DNA of 64,000 bases from Paenibacillus thiaminolyticus (GCF_007066085.1 NZ_CP041405.1:5921501-5985500), one strand, 5' to 3'; positions 38,835-47,732 are shown, numbered from the stretch's first letter. Program-made: numbers and translations. The notes: generated by a model from the sequence alone, not told the origin.

Positions 38835-39668
38835 ATGAAATGGCTTCGCAAACGGAAGAAGTCAGACCGTGCCGAGGCATCCCCGGCTCTCGCGGCGAAC
38901 GAGCAGGAAGAAGTGGCGCAAGAGAAGACGGAATACATAGAGGACAAGACACAAGCTGCAGCATGGCCTGCCCGAGCCCACCCGATCTCTCCGGATCAAC
39001 CGCTCCTGGAAGTTCGGGCGGTTGAGCGGACGTTCCAGGTTGGCAGCCAGAAGCTGCATGTACTCAAAGGAATCGAGATGGAAGTGCATCCGGGCCAATT
39101 GGTTATGCTGAAGGGCCGATCCGGGTCTGGGAAGACGACACTGTTGAACATGCTTGGAGGGCTCGATCTGCCCACGAAGGGAGAGATCCGGTTCCGAGGG
39201 GAGCCGTTCTCGACATGGAGCGACGACAAGCGCACCGCGACGCGGCGCAGTGAGATCGGGTTCATTTTCCAAGCTTATGCACTTATGCCGCTATTGTCCG
39301 CTTATGAGAACGTTGAATTGTCGCTGCGGATGGCTAACGTGCCCCGCCATTTATGGAAGGAGCGGGTCCAATATTGCCTTGAGATGGTTGGATTGGGCAA
39401 GCGCATGAGCCACCGTCCCTTCGAGATGTCGGGGGGAGAGCAACAGCGGGTTGCGATTGCCAAATCGATTGCTCATAAGCCGCTGCTGTTATTGGCCGAT
39501 GAGCCGACAGCGGAATTGGATTCACAAATGGGGGCTCAGGTAATGGGCGTCTTCCGGCAAATCATTCGTTCGGAAAAAATCGCCATCTGTATGACCACCC
39601 ACGATCCCACAATTTTGGAGGTAGCTGATCATGTTTATGAAATGGTCGACGGAAGATTCATCACCTAG
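38835..39668 (+). CDS. ABC transporter ATPase, MacB/LolD type, with charged N-terminal extension
   Basis: ATP-hydrolysing subunit that should power the FtsX-type permease downstream. The 277-residue product has a hydrophilic extension of about 55 residues (KRKKSD..., Glu-rich) before the conserved domain. Then come Walker A GRSGSGKTTLL, a Q-loop near IFQAYALMPL, signature MSGGEQQRVAIA, Walker B LLLLADEPTAELD and the H-loop TTHD. These are MacB/LolD subfamily features. ATG 38835 with GAAAGGGG upstream is chosen over ATG 38808. It overlaps the adaptor gene by 38 bases. Confidence 0.88.
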   Translation: MKWLRKRKKSDRAEASPALAANEQEEVAQEKTEYIEDKTQAAAWPARAHPISPDQPLLEVRAVERTFQVGSQKLHVLKGIEMEVHPGQLVMLKGRSGSGKTTLLNMLGGLDLPTKGEIRFRGEPFSTWSDDKRTATRRSEIGFIFQAYALMPLLSAYENVELSLRMANVPRHLWKERVQYCLEMVGLGKRMSHRPFEMSGGEQQRVAIAKSIAHKPLLLLADEPTAELDSQMGAQVMGVFRQIIRSEKIAICMTTHDPTILEVADHVYEMVDGRFIT

Positions 39669-40719
39669 AAGCGCGCGCAAGTGGCGCCGTGTCGCCCTGG
39701 CACTGATGTGCGGCATGCTGCTGTTCACGTCCGCCTGCTCTCTTCTGCCGGATGAAGAGGAAGAGGAAGTATTGCCGACCATCACACCGCCTTCGGTATC
39801 GAAGAAGCCGGAATATGAAGTGGTTCGGAAGGATATGATTGTGCCTGTCTCCATGACGGGCAAATTGATGTCTGATCAGGAAGATATCCTGTTCTTCACG
39901 CTGGACAACAAGCCGATCAAGAATATTTATGTCAAGAACGGCGACTCGGTCAAAAAAGGCCAGGTCATCGCGGAGCTTGACGTGGATGATATGAAGAGGG
40001 ATCTTCGCCAGAAGCGTTTGCAGCTGCGGGCCGAAGAAGTGAAGATGAAGGAAACGCTGCGCAAAAAAGATGAGATGGATCCGGTCGAATTCGAGGAAGC
40101 GCAGATTTTGTTCGAACAGAAGCAGCAGGAGCTTACCGATCTGCAGACAGATATTGATAAGGCGACGCTCACCTCTCCGTTCACGGGCACGATCGTATCG
40201 TTGACGGCGAAGAAGGGCGCGATGTCGAAGAAATACGATCCGGTGGCGATTGTCGCGGATACGACCCGGTTAACCGTAGCCGCTCAGCCATCGAAGGACG
40301 ATCTGAAGCGCATCACTCCGGGGATGGAAGCCGAGGTCAGCATTAACTCGGTTGACGGCGTCATTAAGGGCAAGGTCAAGGCGCTTCCGCAACCATCGAA
40401 TGATAATAATGGGGGCGGCCAGGGCGAGCCGCCGGAGCAGGACCGGATTGACAAGTACATGACAATCGAGGTGGAGAAGCTGCCGAAGGGAGTAACCCGA
40501 GGCATGATGCTTAGCGTCTCCGTCGTGACGAACAAGATTAAGGACGCTATCGTCATACCACCTTCTGCCTTGCGCACGATCGGTTCTCGCACCTATGTCC
40601 AGGTCGCCGACGAGAACGGCAGCAAGCGGGAAGTTGATGTCGAGGTTGGAGTGCAGAAGCCGACCGAGATTCAAATAATAGCCGGACTTGAACCGGGGCA
40701 GAAAGTAGTGGGCCGATAA
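39631..40719 (+). CDS. HlyD/MacA-type adaptor (membrane fusion) protein
   Basis: Extracytoplasmic adaptor expected to bridge the permease and substrate or envelope partners. The 362-residue product has an N-terminal signal or anchor (RRVALALMCGMLLFTSACS, a poor lipobox ending TSAC) and an acidic stretch (DEEEEEV). A biotinyl-lipoyl-like half motif (DNKPIKNIYVKNGDSVKKGQ) precedes a coiled-coil hairpin (about 117-170), followed by TSPFTGTIVSLTAKKGAM and a beta-barrel with VTRGMMLSVSVV. The ATG at 39631 has GGAGGTAG upstream inside the ATPase gene. An Asn/Gly-rich loop (NDNNGGGQGEPPEQ) sits at about 257-270. Confidence 0.85.
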   Translation: MFMKWSTEDSSPRSARKWRRVALALMCGMLLFTSACSLLPDEEEEEVLPTITPPSVSKKPEYEVVRKDMIVPVSMTGKLMSDQEDILFFTLDNKPIKNIYVKNGDSVKKGQVIAELDVDDMKRDLRQKRLQLRAEEVKMKETLRKKDEMDPVEFEEAQILFEQKQQELTDLQTDIDKATLTSPFTGTIVSLTAKKGAMSKKYDPVAIVADTTRLTVAAQPSKDDLKRITPGMEAEVSINSVDGVIKGKVKALPQPSNDNNGGGQGEPPEQDRIDKYMTIEVEKLPKGVTRGMMLSVSVVTNKIKDAIVIPPSALRTIGSRTYVQVADENGSKREVDVEVGVQKPTEIQIIAGLEPGQKVVGR

Positions 40720-40720
40720 T

Positions 40721-43615
40721 ATGGGAATTCCGTTACTGCGTTTTTTGTTCCGTAAAATGTGGAATACCCGCTGGCTGACGGTGAGCACGTTGGTAGGGCT
40801 CATCGTCGCGGTCTCTTTTACGGTCAGCATCCCGATGTACTCCGACGGGGCGTTAAAGCGTGTCGTAACGAAGACGCTGCAGGAGAACGGCGGTGGATTG
40901 CCGGCGGGTTCGTTGTTGATGAGATATCAAGGCTCGAGCGGAGCGAAGGTTGATCCGAACGCGCTGCAGGAGGTTGACCGGTATATCCGGGAGGACGTGA
41001 AGGAGCAGATCGGATTCCCGGTTCAGGAATTCGTCAACTTACGCGTTCTCCGCACGACGGAAGTATATCCGGTCGATCCGACGAAGGTCGATGCGAGCCG
41101 GGTGCGTTCGATGATGTTAGGATCACTGTCAGACCTGGATGACAAGGTTGAATGGACGAATGGCAAGGTGTATGCAGACGGAGAGTCCGGAGGCGTCATC
41201 GAGGCGGTTATGCTCGAGGAAGCGATGTATCGGAACGACCTTCATGTCGGCGCGGAGCTGGAATATCCGATTCGTGGAGATAATCCGACGACGCTGCGCG
41301 TCAAGATCGTCGGCACCTTCAAGCCGAAGGACGAGACGAGCGCCTATTGGTTCCAGGGGCTGGAAGGATTGATGAGCTCCCTCATCGTCTCGCCGGACAC
41401 CTTGAGCAAGTCGATTATGGGCGATCATAAAGTCGCTCTGCAGCAGTCAAGCTGGTATTATGCCTTTGATTTGCGCGAAGTTCAGACCAGTCACTTGTCG
41501 CCGCTGGAGCGGACGCTGAATCGTCTCGGCATCGAACTGTATCAGAAGCTGCCCGGAACACAGGTGGAGATCTCGTTCGCGAAGGTGCTGGACGAATTCC
41601 GCAGCCAGAGCATCCAATTGCAGATGATGCTATTTACGTTGGCGGCGCCGATGATCGCCATGGTGTTCTATTACATAGCGATGAATGCCAATCAGGCATT
41701 GGAGAAGCAGCAAAGCGACATTGCGGTTCTGCGGAGCCGCGGCGCCAGTACGGGGCAAATTATATTGCTCTATTTGCTGGAAGGCCTTATACTTGGGGCG
41801 GCCGCGCTTGCGATTGCGCCGCTCATAGGCTGGTTCATGGCCAAATCGATCGGATCGGCCAACGGATTCCTTGAATTCGTCAACCGCAAATCGATTCCGG
41901 TCGGATTTACGACCGACGCGGTCATCTTCGGTACGGCCGCGGTACTGATCGCGCTCATGGCCAGCGTCATTCCGGCCGTCCTGTTCGCGCGCCAGTCGAT
42001 CGTCAATCTGAAGCAGAAGCTGGCCCGGAAGGACAAGAGTCCGTTCTGGCAAAAATGGTTCCTTGATGTTCTGCTGGTTGCGGCGGCTGGATATGGATAT
42101 TATATGCTGAGTCAGCAGCAGCTTCTGTCATTCAAGACGGGAATGACCTCGGATCAGCTGCAAGTGCAGCCGTTCCTGTTCTTTATTCCGGCGCTTGCGA
42201 TATTCGCTTGCGGACTGTTCTTTTTGCGGCTGTTTCCGCTGCTGCTGCGCCTGTTCCAATGGATTGGCGGCAAGCTGCTGCCGGTTCCGCTGTACTTGAC
42301 GCTGACTCAGCTGTCCCGCTCCGCGAAATCATATTATCCGCTTATGATTTTGCTTATTCTGACGCTCGGGCTCGGCGTATATAATGCATCAGCGGCACGG
42401 ACGATCGACACGAATTCAACGGAACGCACGCTGTATCAATATGGCGCCGATGTCGTCATCGAGACCGTCTGGGAAACCACGCTCGTCGTTGATCGGAAGG
42501 ATCAGGGGGGCAAGCAAGGCGGTAACAATGGAGGCAATAATGGAGGAGGCGGTGCCGGAGGTCCGGGAAGCCCAGGCGGGCCTGGAGGGCAGCAGCCTCC
42601 GAAAGGGAAGACAATTCTGAACGAACCTCCGTTCGAAGTGTTCCGCAAGCTGCCGGGCGTCGAGGCGGCAGCCAGAGTGATGCAGGCGAAGGGGAATGTC
42701 GTTGTCTCCGGACGCTCTATCGGCCAGGGGATGGTCGTTGGCATCGATAATGACGAGTTCGCGAAGGTGGCCTGGTTCCGGAACGATTTGTTCCCGCAGC
42801 ACCCGTTCACATATCTCGATGCACTAGGGAAGTATTATGAGGGCGCAGCCGTCATTATTCCGACCAATATCGCGAAGACGTACGAGTTGAAGCCGGGGGA
42901 TGTCATTTCGATCTCCCTTCAGGATCAGATGGTGGAGTTCGTCGTCGCGGCGATACTGCCGTACTGGCCAAGTCAATATCCGGATCAGACGCCATTTTTT
43001 ATTACGAATCTGGAATATATTTATGATCAGGTGCCTGTCATGAAATATGATGTATGGCTGAAGATGAAGGAGAAAGCGCCGGTTGGACCGGCAATCGAAG
43101 AGCTTCAGAAAGCAAACATCGATATTGTCACCTACACGGACGTGCGAAGCGAACTGGCGAAACAGAGCAAGCATCCGACCCGTGGAGGCATCTTCGGCAT
43201 CCTGAGCATGGGCTTCCTGATTTCGGTCATTATTTCGCTTATCGGGTACTTGCTGTACTGGTTCTTCAACTTATCGAGCCGTGTCGTGCAGTTCGGGATT
43301 TTGCGGGCGATGGGTCTGTCGCGCCGGCAGCTGACAGGGATGCTGCTCCTGGAGCAAATCTTCACAGCGGGCTTATCGATCGGTATCGGCATTTTGCTCG
43401 GCAAGCTGGCCAGCCGCCTGTTCCTTCCGTTCCTGCAATCTGCTGAAAATGCGAAGATGCAGGTTCCACCGTTCCGAATCATTTTCGATGCGAAAGATAC
43501 GATGCAGCTGTATGTCGTAGTCGGCGTCATGATGCTGACGGGCGCGACGCTGCTGTTCATGCAGATTCGCCGCCTGCGGGTGCATCAAGCCGTGAAGATG
43601 GGAGAGGAGCGTTAA
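40721..43615 (+). CDS. Large ABC permease with two FtsX domains and a Gly/Asn-rich insertion
   Basis: Membrane subunit of a MacB-like ABC system. The 964-residue product has a first membrane segment (about 17-38) and an extracytoplasmic domain (about 40-295). A first FtsX block (about 296-430, with the coupling-helix segment AVLRSRGASTGQII) is followed by further hydrophobic segments (about 448-565). A second extracytoplasmic domain (about 570-830) precedes a second FtsX block (about 832-960, with FGILRAMGLSRRQLTGM). A low-complexity Gly/Asn/Pro insertion (about 592-630) lies in the second extracytoplasmic domain. It is about 1.5 times the length of Gram-negative MacB, whose ATPase is fused; here ATPases are separate. 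The ATG lies 1 base after the adaptor stop. Confidence 0.85.
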   Translation: MGIPLLRFLFRKMWNTRWLTVSTLVGLIVAVSFTVSIPMYSDGALKRVVTKTLQENGGGLPAGSLLMRYQGSSGAKVDPNALQEVDRYIREDVKEQIGFPVQEFVNLRVLRTTEVYPVDPTKVDASRVRSMMLGSLSDLDDKVEWTNGKVYADGESGGVIEAVMLEEAMYRNDLHVGAELEYPIRGDNPTTLRVKIVGTFKPKDETSAYWFQGLEGLMSSLIVSPDTLSKSIMGDHKVALQQSSWYYAFDLREVQTSHLSPLERTLNRLGIELYQKLPGTQVEISFAKVLDEFRSQSIQLQMMLFTLAAPMIAMVFYYIAMNANQALEKQQSDIAVLRSRGASTGQIILLYLLEGLILGAAALAIAPLIGWFMAKSIGSANGFLEFVNRKSIPVGFTTDAVIFGTAAVLIALMASVIPAVLFARQSIVNLKQKLARKDKSPFWQKWFLDVLLVAAAGYGYYMLSQQQLLSFKTGMTSDQLQVQPFLFFIPALAIFACGLFFLRLFPLLLRLFQWIGGKLLPVPLYLTLTQLSRSAKSYYPLMILLILTLGLGVYNASAARTIDTNSTERTLYQYGADVVIETVWETTLVVDRKDQGGKQGGNNGGNNGGGGAGGPGSPGGPGGQQPPKGKTILNEPPFEVFRKLPGVEAAARVMQAKGNVVVSGRSIGQGMVVGIDNDEFAKVAWFRNDLFPQHPFTYLDALGKYYEGAAVIIPTNIAKTYELKPGDVISISLQDQMVEFVVAAILPYWPSQYPDQTPFFITNLEYIYDQVPVMKYDVWLKMKEKAPVGPAIEELQKANIDIVTYTDVRSELAKQSKHPTRGGIFGILSMGFLISVIISLIGYLLYWFFNLSSRVVQFGILRAMGLSRRQLTGMLLLEQIFTAGLSIGIGILLGKLASRLFLPFLQSAENAKMQVPPFRIIFDAKDTMQLYVVVGVMMLTGATLLFMQIRRLRVHQAVKMGEER

Positions 43616-43618
43616 GCG

Positions 43619-44500
43619 ATGATTCATTGTGAAGGCCTTGTCAAAATATACAAGACAGACGATATTGAAGTCGTGGCCCTGCAAGGCTTGAACTTGACCG
43701 TCAAGCAAGGAGAACTGATGGCGATCATCGGGAACAGCGGCAGCGGCAAATCGACATTGCTAAATACGTTGGGCGGCTTGGACCGCCCCTCTGCCGGCAC
43801 CGTGCGGGTCGGCAAATGGGATCTGCTGAAGATAACCGATGAGCAGCTGGTCGAATACAAGCGGGATACGGTCGGATTTATATGGCAGAACAATGCCAGG
43901 AACCTGCTTCCTTATTTGACCGCTCTCGAAAATGTGGAAGTGCCGATGATGCTCGGAGGGAAGATGGACCGCGCCTATGCGAAAGAGCTGCTGGAGGCGG
44001 TCGGCCTGGGCCATCGGATGAACAACAAGCTGCACCAGCTCTCTGGTGGGGAGCAGCAGCGGGTAGCCATCGCCATCTCACTGGCCAATCGTCCCCAATT
44101 ACTATTAGCGGATGAACCGACAGGGTCGGTAGATACGCAGACTTCCGATATGATCATGGATATTTTCCGGCGCATGAACCGGGAGATGGGGGTCACGGTT
44201 GTCATTGTCACCCACGATCTGACGCTGGCGGGCAAGGTCGATCGGGTCGTCGCGATTCGCGACGGCTTGACGAGCACCGAGTTCATTAAGCGGAATCCGA
44301 ATCTGGATGAGGGTGAGGATCAAGGGTTTGCAGGGCAAGGACTTCAGGATCATCATGAAGCGTATGTCGTTGTCGACCGCGTCGGACGCCTGCAGGTGCC
44401 GAAGGAGTACCTGGAGGCTCTCCACATTACAGATAAGGCATCTATGGAAATAGACGGAGATAAAATTATTATCCGCACACCGAAAGAGTTGGAGGGGTAA
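43619..44500 (+). CDS. Second ABC ATPase with C-terminal AbrB-like domain
   Basis: ATPase subunit of 293 residues. Residues 1-230 form a complete MacB/LolD-type domain: Walker A GNSGSGKSTLL, Q-loop IWQNNARNLLPY, signature LSGGEQQRVAIA, Walker B LLLADEPTGSVD, H-loop THD. Acidic linker DEGEDQG follows. Residues about 248-288 (VVVDRVGRLQVPKEYLEAL, then DKASMEIDGDKIIIR) match the AbrB/MazE swapped-hairpin pattern, including the GR-x-x-x-PKE core. That domain is usually DNA-binding; whether it binds DNA, dimerises or regulates the ATPase is unknown. It starts 3 bases after the permease. Confidence 0.85.
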   Translation: MIHCEGLVKIYKTDDIEVVALQGLNLTVKQGELMAIIGNSGSGKSTLLNTLGGLDRPSAGTVRVGKWDLLKITDEQLVEYKRDTVGFIWQNNARNLLPYLTALENVEVPMMLGGKMDRAYAKELLEAVGLGHRMNNKLHQLSGGEQQRVAIAISLANRPQLLLADEPTGSVDTQTSDMIMDIFRRMNREMGVTVVIVTHDLTLAGKVDRVVAIRDGLTSTEFIKRNPNLDEGEDQGFAGQGLQDHHEAYVVVDRVGRLQVPKEYLEALHITDKASMEIDGDKIIIRTPKELEG

Positions 44501-44503
44501 CCA

Positions 44504-45952
44504 GTGGGTTCAAAAAAATGGGTACGAAAGCTGTTATTGGCGACCATGGCCATTGCGATGATAATTCCCATGCTGGCAGCTTGTACGAAGACAGATGAAG
44601 TTAAGCCAGGCCAGGAGCGCGTGCTGCGCATCGGTGTCCTGTACGGCGGGAATGACGACACTTATTTCCGTTCTCAGTATACCGACGTGTTCGAATTTTC
44701 GAAGCAAGGGGCCATTAACATTGAGATCGTCCCCGCTGTGGATCAGTCCGATCGATGGGGATCGAACGGAGAATATAAACAGCCTGATTATGTAGAGGCG
44801 TTCAAGAAGATTATGACTGGAGCCAACCCGGTGGATGTCGTCGTCATTGATGCTTCACAATACCAGGCACTTGTGCGGGACGGCTTGCTCAAGCAGATCG
44901 ATCCGCTCCTTCAGCAGGATAAAATCGATACGAACGACTTCGTGCCGACGGTGATCGACGGGTTGAAGGCGATGGGTGACAATAACTTGTACGGCGTGGC
45001 CCCTACATTTACCTCTGAGGCTTTATTCTATAATCGGACGTTATTCAATGAAGCAGGGGTCGAACCGCCGACGGACAACATGACATGGGATCAAGTGTTC
45101 GATAAAGCGAAGCTCGTATCCAAGGGGGAAGGCCAAGATCGTGTCTATGGCTTCTCCTTCAATCATTATTTCGGCAGTGATCCGTACTGGGATATGATAA
45201 ATACGTATGTTACCCCGCTTAATCTTCGGATGATTGATGATAAGGCGGATTATATGACAGTCAATAGTCCACAGTGGGAGAAAGTATGGACAACAATCTC
45301 CAAACTGGTCGCTGAAAAGATAATTCCGGGTCCTAACGCGGAAATGCCGGAGTCCCCGGAAGGTCAATTCAATCCGTTCCAGTATGACAACTTCCTGTCC
45401 GGGCGAACGGCGATGGTGCTCGGCGATTATTCGTTCATCAATTCCGATCTGTCGGATGCGATGAAAAACGCGGATAAAATCAAAGGCTTCACGAAATTCG
45501 ATTGGGATGTCGTGACGTTCCCTTCCCATCCGGAAGCTCCGGGCATTTCCGGCTCCGTCTACTTAAGAGAAATTTTTGCCGTCAATCAGAAGGCGGGGAA
45601 TCCGGACGATGCTTGGGATTTCGTCAAGTTCGTCTCAAGCGATGAATGGGCGAAGCTCCGCTCCCGCAGCAGCTATGAACTGGTAGCGCGCCAGAAGTAT
45701 ATCCAGCCTAAGGATGGGATCAACTTTAATATTTCCGCATTCTACACCATGAAGCCAACTCCGCCTATCACGCAAAAAGAGGAAGAATTGTTCTCAAAGT
45801 ATAGTTTATATGAGTTGAACGAAATCGGGCGCAACTTGTTCCAGGAGGTTATGGACAACAAGAAGGGCATAAGCGATGCGTTGAAGGAATGGGAGACGAA
45901 GGGCAACCAGGTCTTGAAAAAGAAACAGGCCAGCCCCGTCTACAGTAAATAA
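44504..45952 (+). CDS. Family 1 extracellular solute-binding lipoprotein
   Basis: Lipid-anchored binding protein of the MalE-like family. The 482-residue product has a type II signal peptide (KKWVRKLLLATMAIAMII then the lipobox MLAAC with Cys at about 27). An alternating alpha/beta fold follows, with PVDVVVIDASQ and GVAPTFTSEALFYN regions, the latter typical of sugar-binding relatives. GTG start with GGAGGGGTAA upstream. No MalF/MalG-type permease genes accompany it; it is 3 bases downstream of the second exporter-type ATPase, so it may sense or deliver ligand to the FtsX-type complex. Confidence 0.85.
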   Translation: MGSKKWVRKLLLATMAIAMIIPMLAACTKTDEVKPGQERVLRIGVLYGGNDDTYFRSQYTDVFEFSKQGAINIEIVPAVDQSDRWGSNGEYKQPDYVEAFKKIMTGANPVDVVVIDASQYQALVRDGLLKQIDPLLQQDKIDTNDFVPTVIDGLKAMGDNNLYGVAPTFTSEALFYNRTLFNEAGVEPPTDNMTWDQVFDKAKLVSKGEGQDRVYGFSFNHYFGSDPYWDMINTYVTPLNLRMIDDKADYMTVNSPQWEKVWTTISKLVAEKIIPGPNAEMPESPEGQFNPFQYDNFLSGRTAMVLGDYSFINSDLSDAMKNADKIKGFTKFDWDVVTFPSHPEAPGISGSVYLREIFAVNQKAGNPDDAWDFVKFVSSDEWAKLRSRSSYELVARQKYIQPKDGINFNISAFYTMKPTPPITQKEEELFSKYSLYELNEIGRNLFQEVMDNKKGISDALKEWETKGNQVLKKKQASPVYSK

Positions 45953-45965
45953 ATAACTTCATAAG

Positions 45966-46000
45966 GACCGGCATGCCTGCAAAGGCATCGCCGGTCTTTT
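45966..46000 (+). terminator. Rho-independent terminator of the ABC operon
   Basis: Stem GACCGGC-TGCCT / AGGCA-GCCGGTC with small internal asymmetry and loop GCAA, followed by TTTT. It begins 13 bases after the binding-protein stop. Confidence 0.8.
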
Positions 46001-46084
46001 CAAGTTGCGGCAGCTCTACCGCCTACCACCGCTGCGGCTTCAGCTGTCGTCTCTGCTACCGGCCCTGTACCATCCACCGCTTTT

Positions 46085-46206
46085 GCACCGTCCGCCACGG
46101 CTGCTACCGCCCTTGCGCCGTCCACCACAGTTGCCCCATCCCGCCGCTGCTACTGCCCTGCGCCGTCCACCGCCGCAGCCCCATCCCGCCGCTGCGCCGT
46201 CCACCC
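46085..46206. repeat. GC-rich degenerate minisatellite
   Basis: The element GCGCCGTCCACC recurs at 46115, 46160 and 46194 (periods 45 and 34), each followed by a CAGnnGCCCCATCCCGCCGCTGC-like segment in the first two copies. A degenerate copy (GCACCGTCCGCC) lies at 46085. Both strands have short open frames giving Pro- or Gly-rich peptides, but none has a ribosome site and the periods are not uniform multiples of three. No gene is called here. Confidence 0.6.
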
Positions 46207-46273
46207 AACACGGCTGCATGATTGTCGAGCATATCGAACACAATAGTACCGACTGATGAAGAAAGGAGCCAGG

Positions 46274-46444
46274 ATGGCAATGCATTGGATTTATTGGGGG
46301 AAGCTGTACAATACCAAGTTCCAGGCCCGCTGCCTGCAGGAACGGCTGGAGCAGGATGCATGGATATATGGATATGACACGCCATATGAGGTTGAGGTCT
46401 TCCGCTCCCGCAAAGGAAAATACGGAGTCCGCTTCGTCCTCTGA
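46274..46444 (+). CDS. Small conserved-looking hypothetical protein, 56 residues
   Basis: A 56-residue product, MAMHWIYWGKLYNTKF at the start and SRKGKYGVRFVL at the end, rich in aromatic and basic residues and without a membrane segment. GAAAGGAG lies 5 bases before the ATG, and a well-placed promoter for the tRNA cluster follows, so the gene has its own boundaries. I do not recognise the family. An ATG at 46256 would precede the ribosome site. Confidence 0.6.
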   Translation: MAMHWIYWGKLYNTKFQARCLQERLEQDAWIYGYDTPYEVEVFRSRKGKYGVRFVL

Positions 46445-46485
46445 AGCGGGACGGGAAGAAAATATCATTTTTTTATACATTTTTC

Positions 46486-46515
46486 TTGACTGTTCATGTA
46501 CTGATATAGTATAGT
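46486..46515 (+). promoter_or_regulatory. Sigma-A promoter of the tRNA cluster
   Basis: TTGACT (46486-46491) and TATAGT (46510-46515), 18 bases apart, about 40 bases before the first tRNA in an AT-rich stretch. Confidence 0.7.
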
Positions 46516-46554
46516 AATACTTGTCGCTACGAAAGCAAGGCCAATGTACAATGT

Positions 46555-46631
<77 letters not shown>

Positions 46632-46659
46632 ATATTTTTTCAATAAAGCAATGGCGTAG

Positions 46660-46736
46660 GGGCCCTTAGCTCAGTTGGTCAGAGCGGTCGGCTCATAACC
46701 GATTGGTCGTGGGTTCGAGTCCCTCAGGGCCCACCA
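46660..46736 (+). tRNA. tRNA with CAT anticodon, elongator Met or Ile (lysidine)
   Basis: 77 bases with CCA. The acceptor stem GGGCCCT pairs perfectly with AGGGCCC; the anticodon loop is CTCATAA. The body resembles Bacillus tRNA-Ile2 (CAT, modified to lysidine) somewhat more than elongator Met, but the sequence alone does not decide. Confidence 0.9.
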
Positions 46737-46780
46737 AAACCGTTGTTTTCAAAGATTCATAGTGTTCGCGCACTGTATGT

Positions 46781-46869
46781 GCCGGGGTGGCGGAATTGGC
46801 AGACGCACAGGACTTAAAATCCTGCGGTAGGTGACTACCGTACCGGTTCGATCCCGGTCCTCGGCACCA
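46781..46869 (+). tRNA. tRNA-Leu (TAA)
   Basis: 89 bases with CCA and a long class II variable arm (GGTAGGTGACTACC region). The anticodon loop CTTAAAA reads TAA. The acceptor GCCGGGG pairs with CCTCGGC (one G-T). Confidence 0.95.
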
Positions 46870-46894
46870 TTAATTGAAATGCCTGTACATAGAG

Positions 46895-46933
46895 AGTTCT
46901 GGATGACAGCGGTCATTAGCAGAGCTTTTTTTA
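46895..46933 (+). terminator. Terminator after the three-tRNA cluster
   Basis: Outer stem AGTTCTG / CAGAGCT and inner stem ATGAC / GTCAT, followed by a run of T. Confidence 0.75.
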
Positions 46934-47012
46934 TTTTCATCCGTATGGATTTAGAAGCTGTCTTACACTATCATATCGCGTGAATAATATTAGGGAAGAG
47001 GAGGAAGCGGCT

Positions 47013-47726
47013 GTGGGGATTCAAATTCAAGAGGATTGGGCAGCATTGCTGCATGACGAGATTAGGCAGCCTTATTTCAAGGAGCTATGGGGATGGCTGA
47101 AGCAGGAATATGAGCGTACGGTGGTATATCCGCCATTTGATCTTATCTTCTCGGCACTCCATTATACTTCTTATGCGGACACGAAAGTGGTCATCGTGGG
47201 ACAAGACCCGTACCATGGACCTGGACAGGCGCATGGACTAAGCTTCTCCGTGCAGCCGGGCGTACGCATTCCACCCTCGCTCGTGAACATGCTGAAGGAG
47301 AGTGCGAGCGATATCGGCACGACGATGCCGCAGCATGGCTGTCTCATACCTTGGGCGAAGCAGGGTGTGCTGATGCTGAATACAGTGCTGACCGTGCGCC
47401 AGGGGCAAGCGGCATCCCATCGCGGCATGGGGTGGGAGCAATTCACCGATCGCATTATTCAGCTGTTGAATGAGCGGGAACAGCCGCTTGTGTTCGTGCT
47501 GTGGGGATCATTCGCCCAGGCGAAGCAATCCATGATCGACACGAGACGGCATGGAATCGTCAAAGGTCCGCATCCGAGTCCGCTGTCGGCACACCGCGGT
47601 TTTTTTGGCAGCCGCCCGTTCTCGCAAGTCAATGAATGGCTGCGTTCACGCGGAGAAACCGAGATCAATTGGCAGCTTCCTCCGGTTGCGGATATTCCAG
47701 CAGAGGATTTGCCGCAGATCGGATAA
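47013..47726 (+). CDS. ung: Uracil-DNA glycosylase, family 1
   Basis: Excises uracil from DNA in base excision repair. The 237-residue product has the catalytic water-activating motif [18 protein letters not shown] (Asp and His, about 69-86) and the DNA-intercalation motif [17 protein letters not shown] (about 189-205). GTG 47013 is chosen because GAGGAGG lies 7 bases upstream; a GTG at 46980 would place the ribosome site inside the coding frame. A 6-bp hairpin without a T-run follows the stop. Confidence 0.93.
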   Translation: MGIQIQEDWAALLHDEIRQPYFKELWGWLKQEYERTVVYPPFDLIFSALHYTSYADTKVVIVGQDPYHGPGQAHGLSFSVQPGVRIPPSLVNMLKESASDIGTTMPQHGCLIPWAKQGVLMLNTVLTVRQGQAASHRGMGWEQFTDRIIQLLNEREQPLVFVLWGSFAQAKQSMIDTRRHGIVKGPHPSPLSAHRGFFGSRPFSQVNEWLRSRGETEINWQLPPVADIPAEDLPQIG

Positions 47727-47732
47727 AACGTC

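Noticed and set aside
45973..46256. Plus-strand Pro-rich frames over the minisatellite
   Set aside because: They begin inside the ABC operon terminator or lack a ribosome site, and the repeat periods (45, 34) do not preserve frame.
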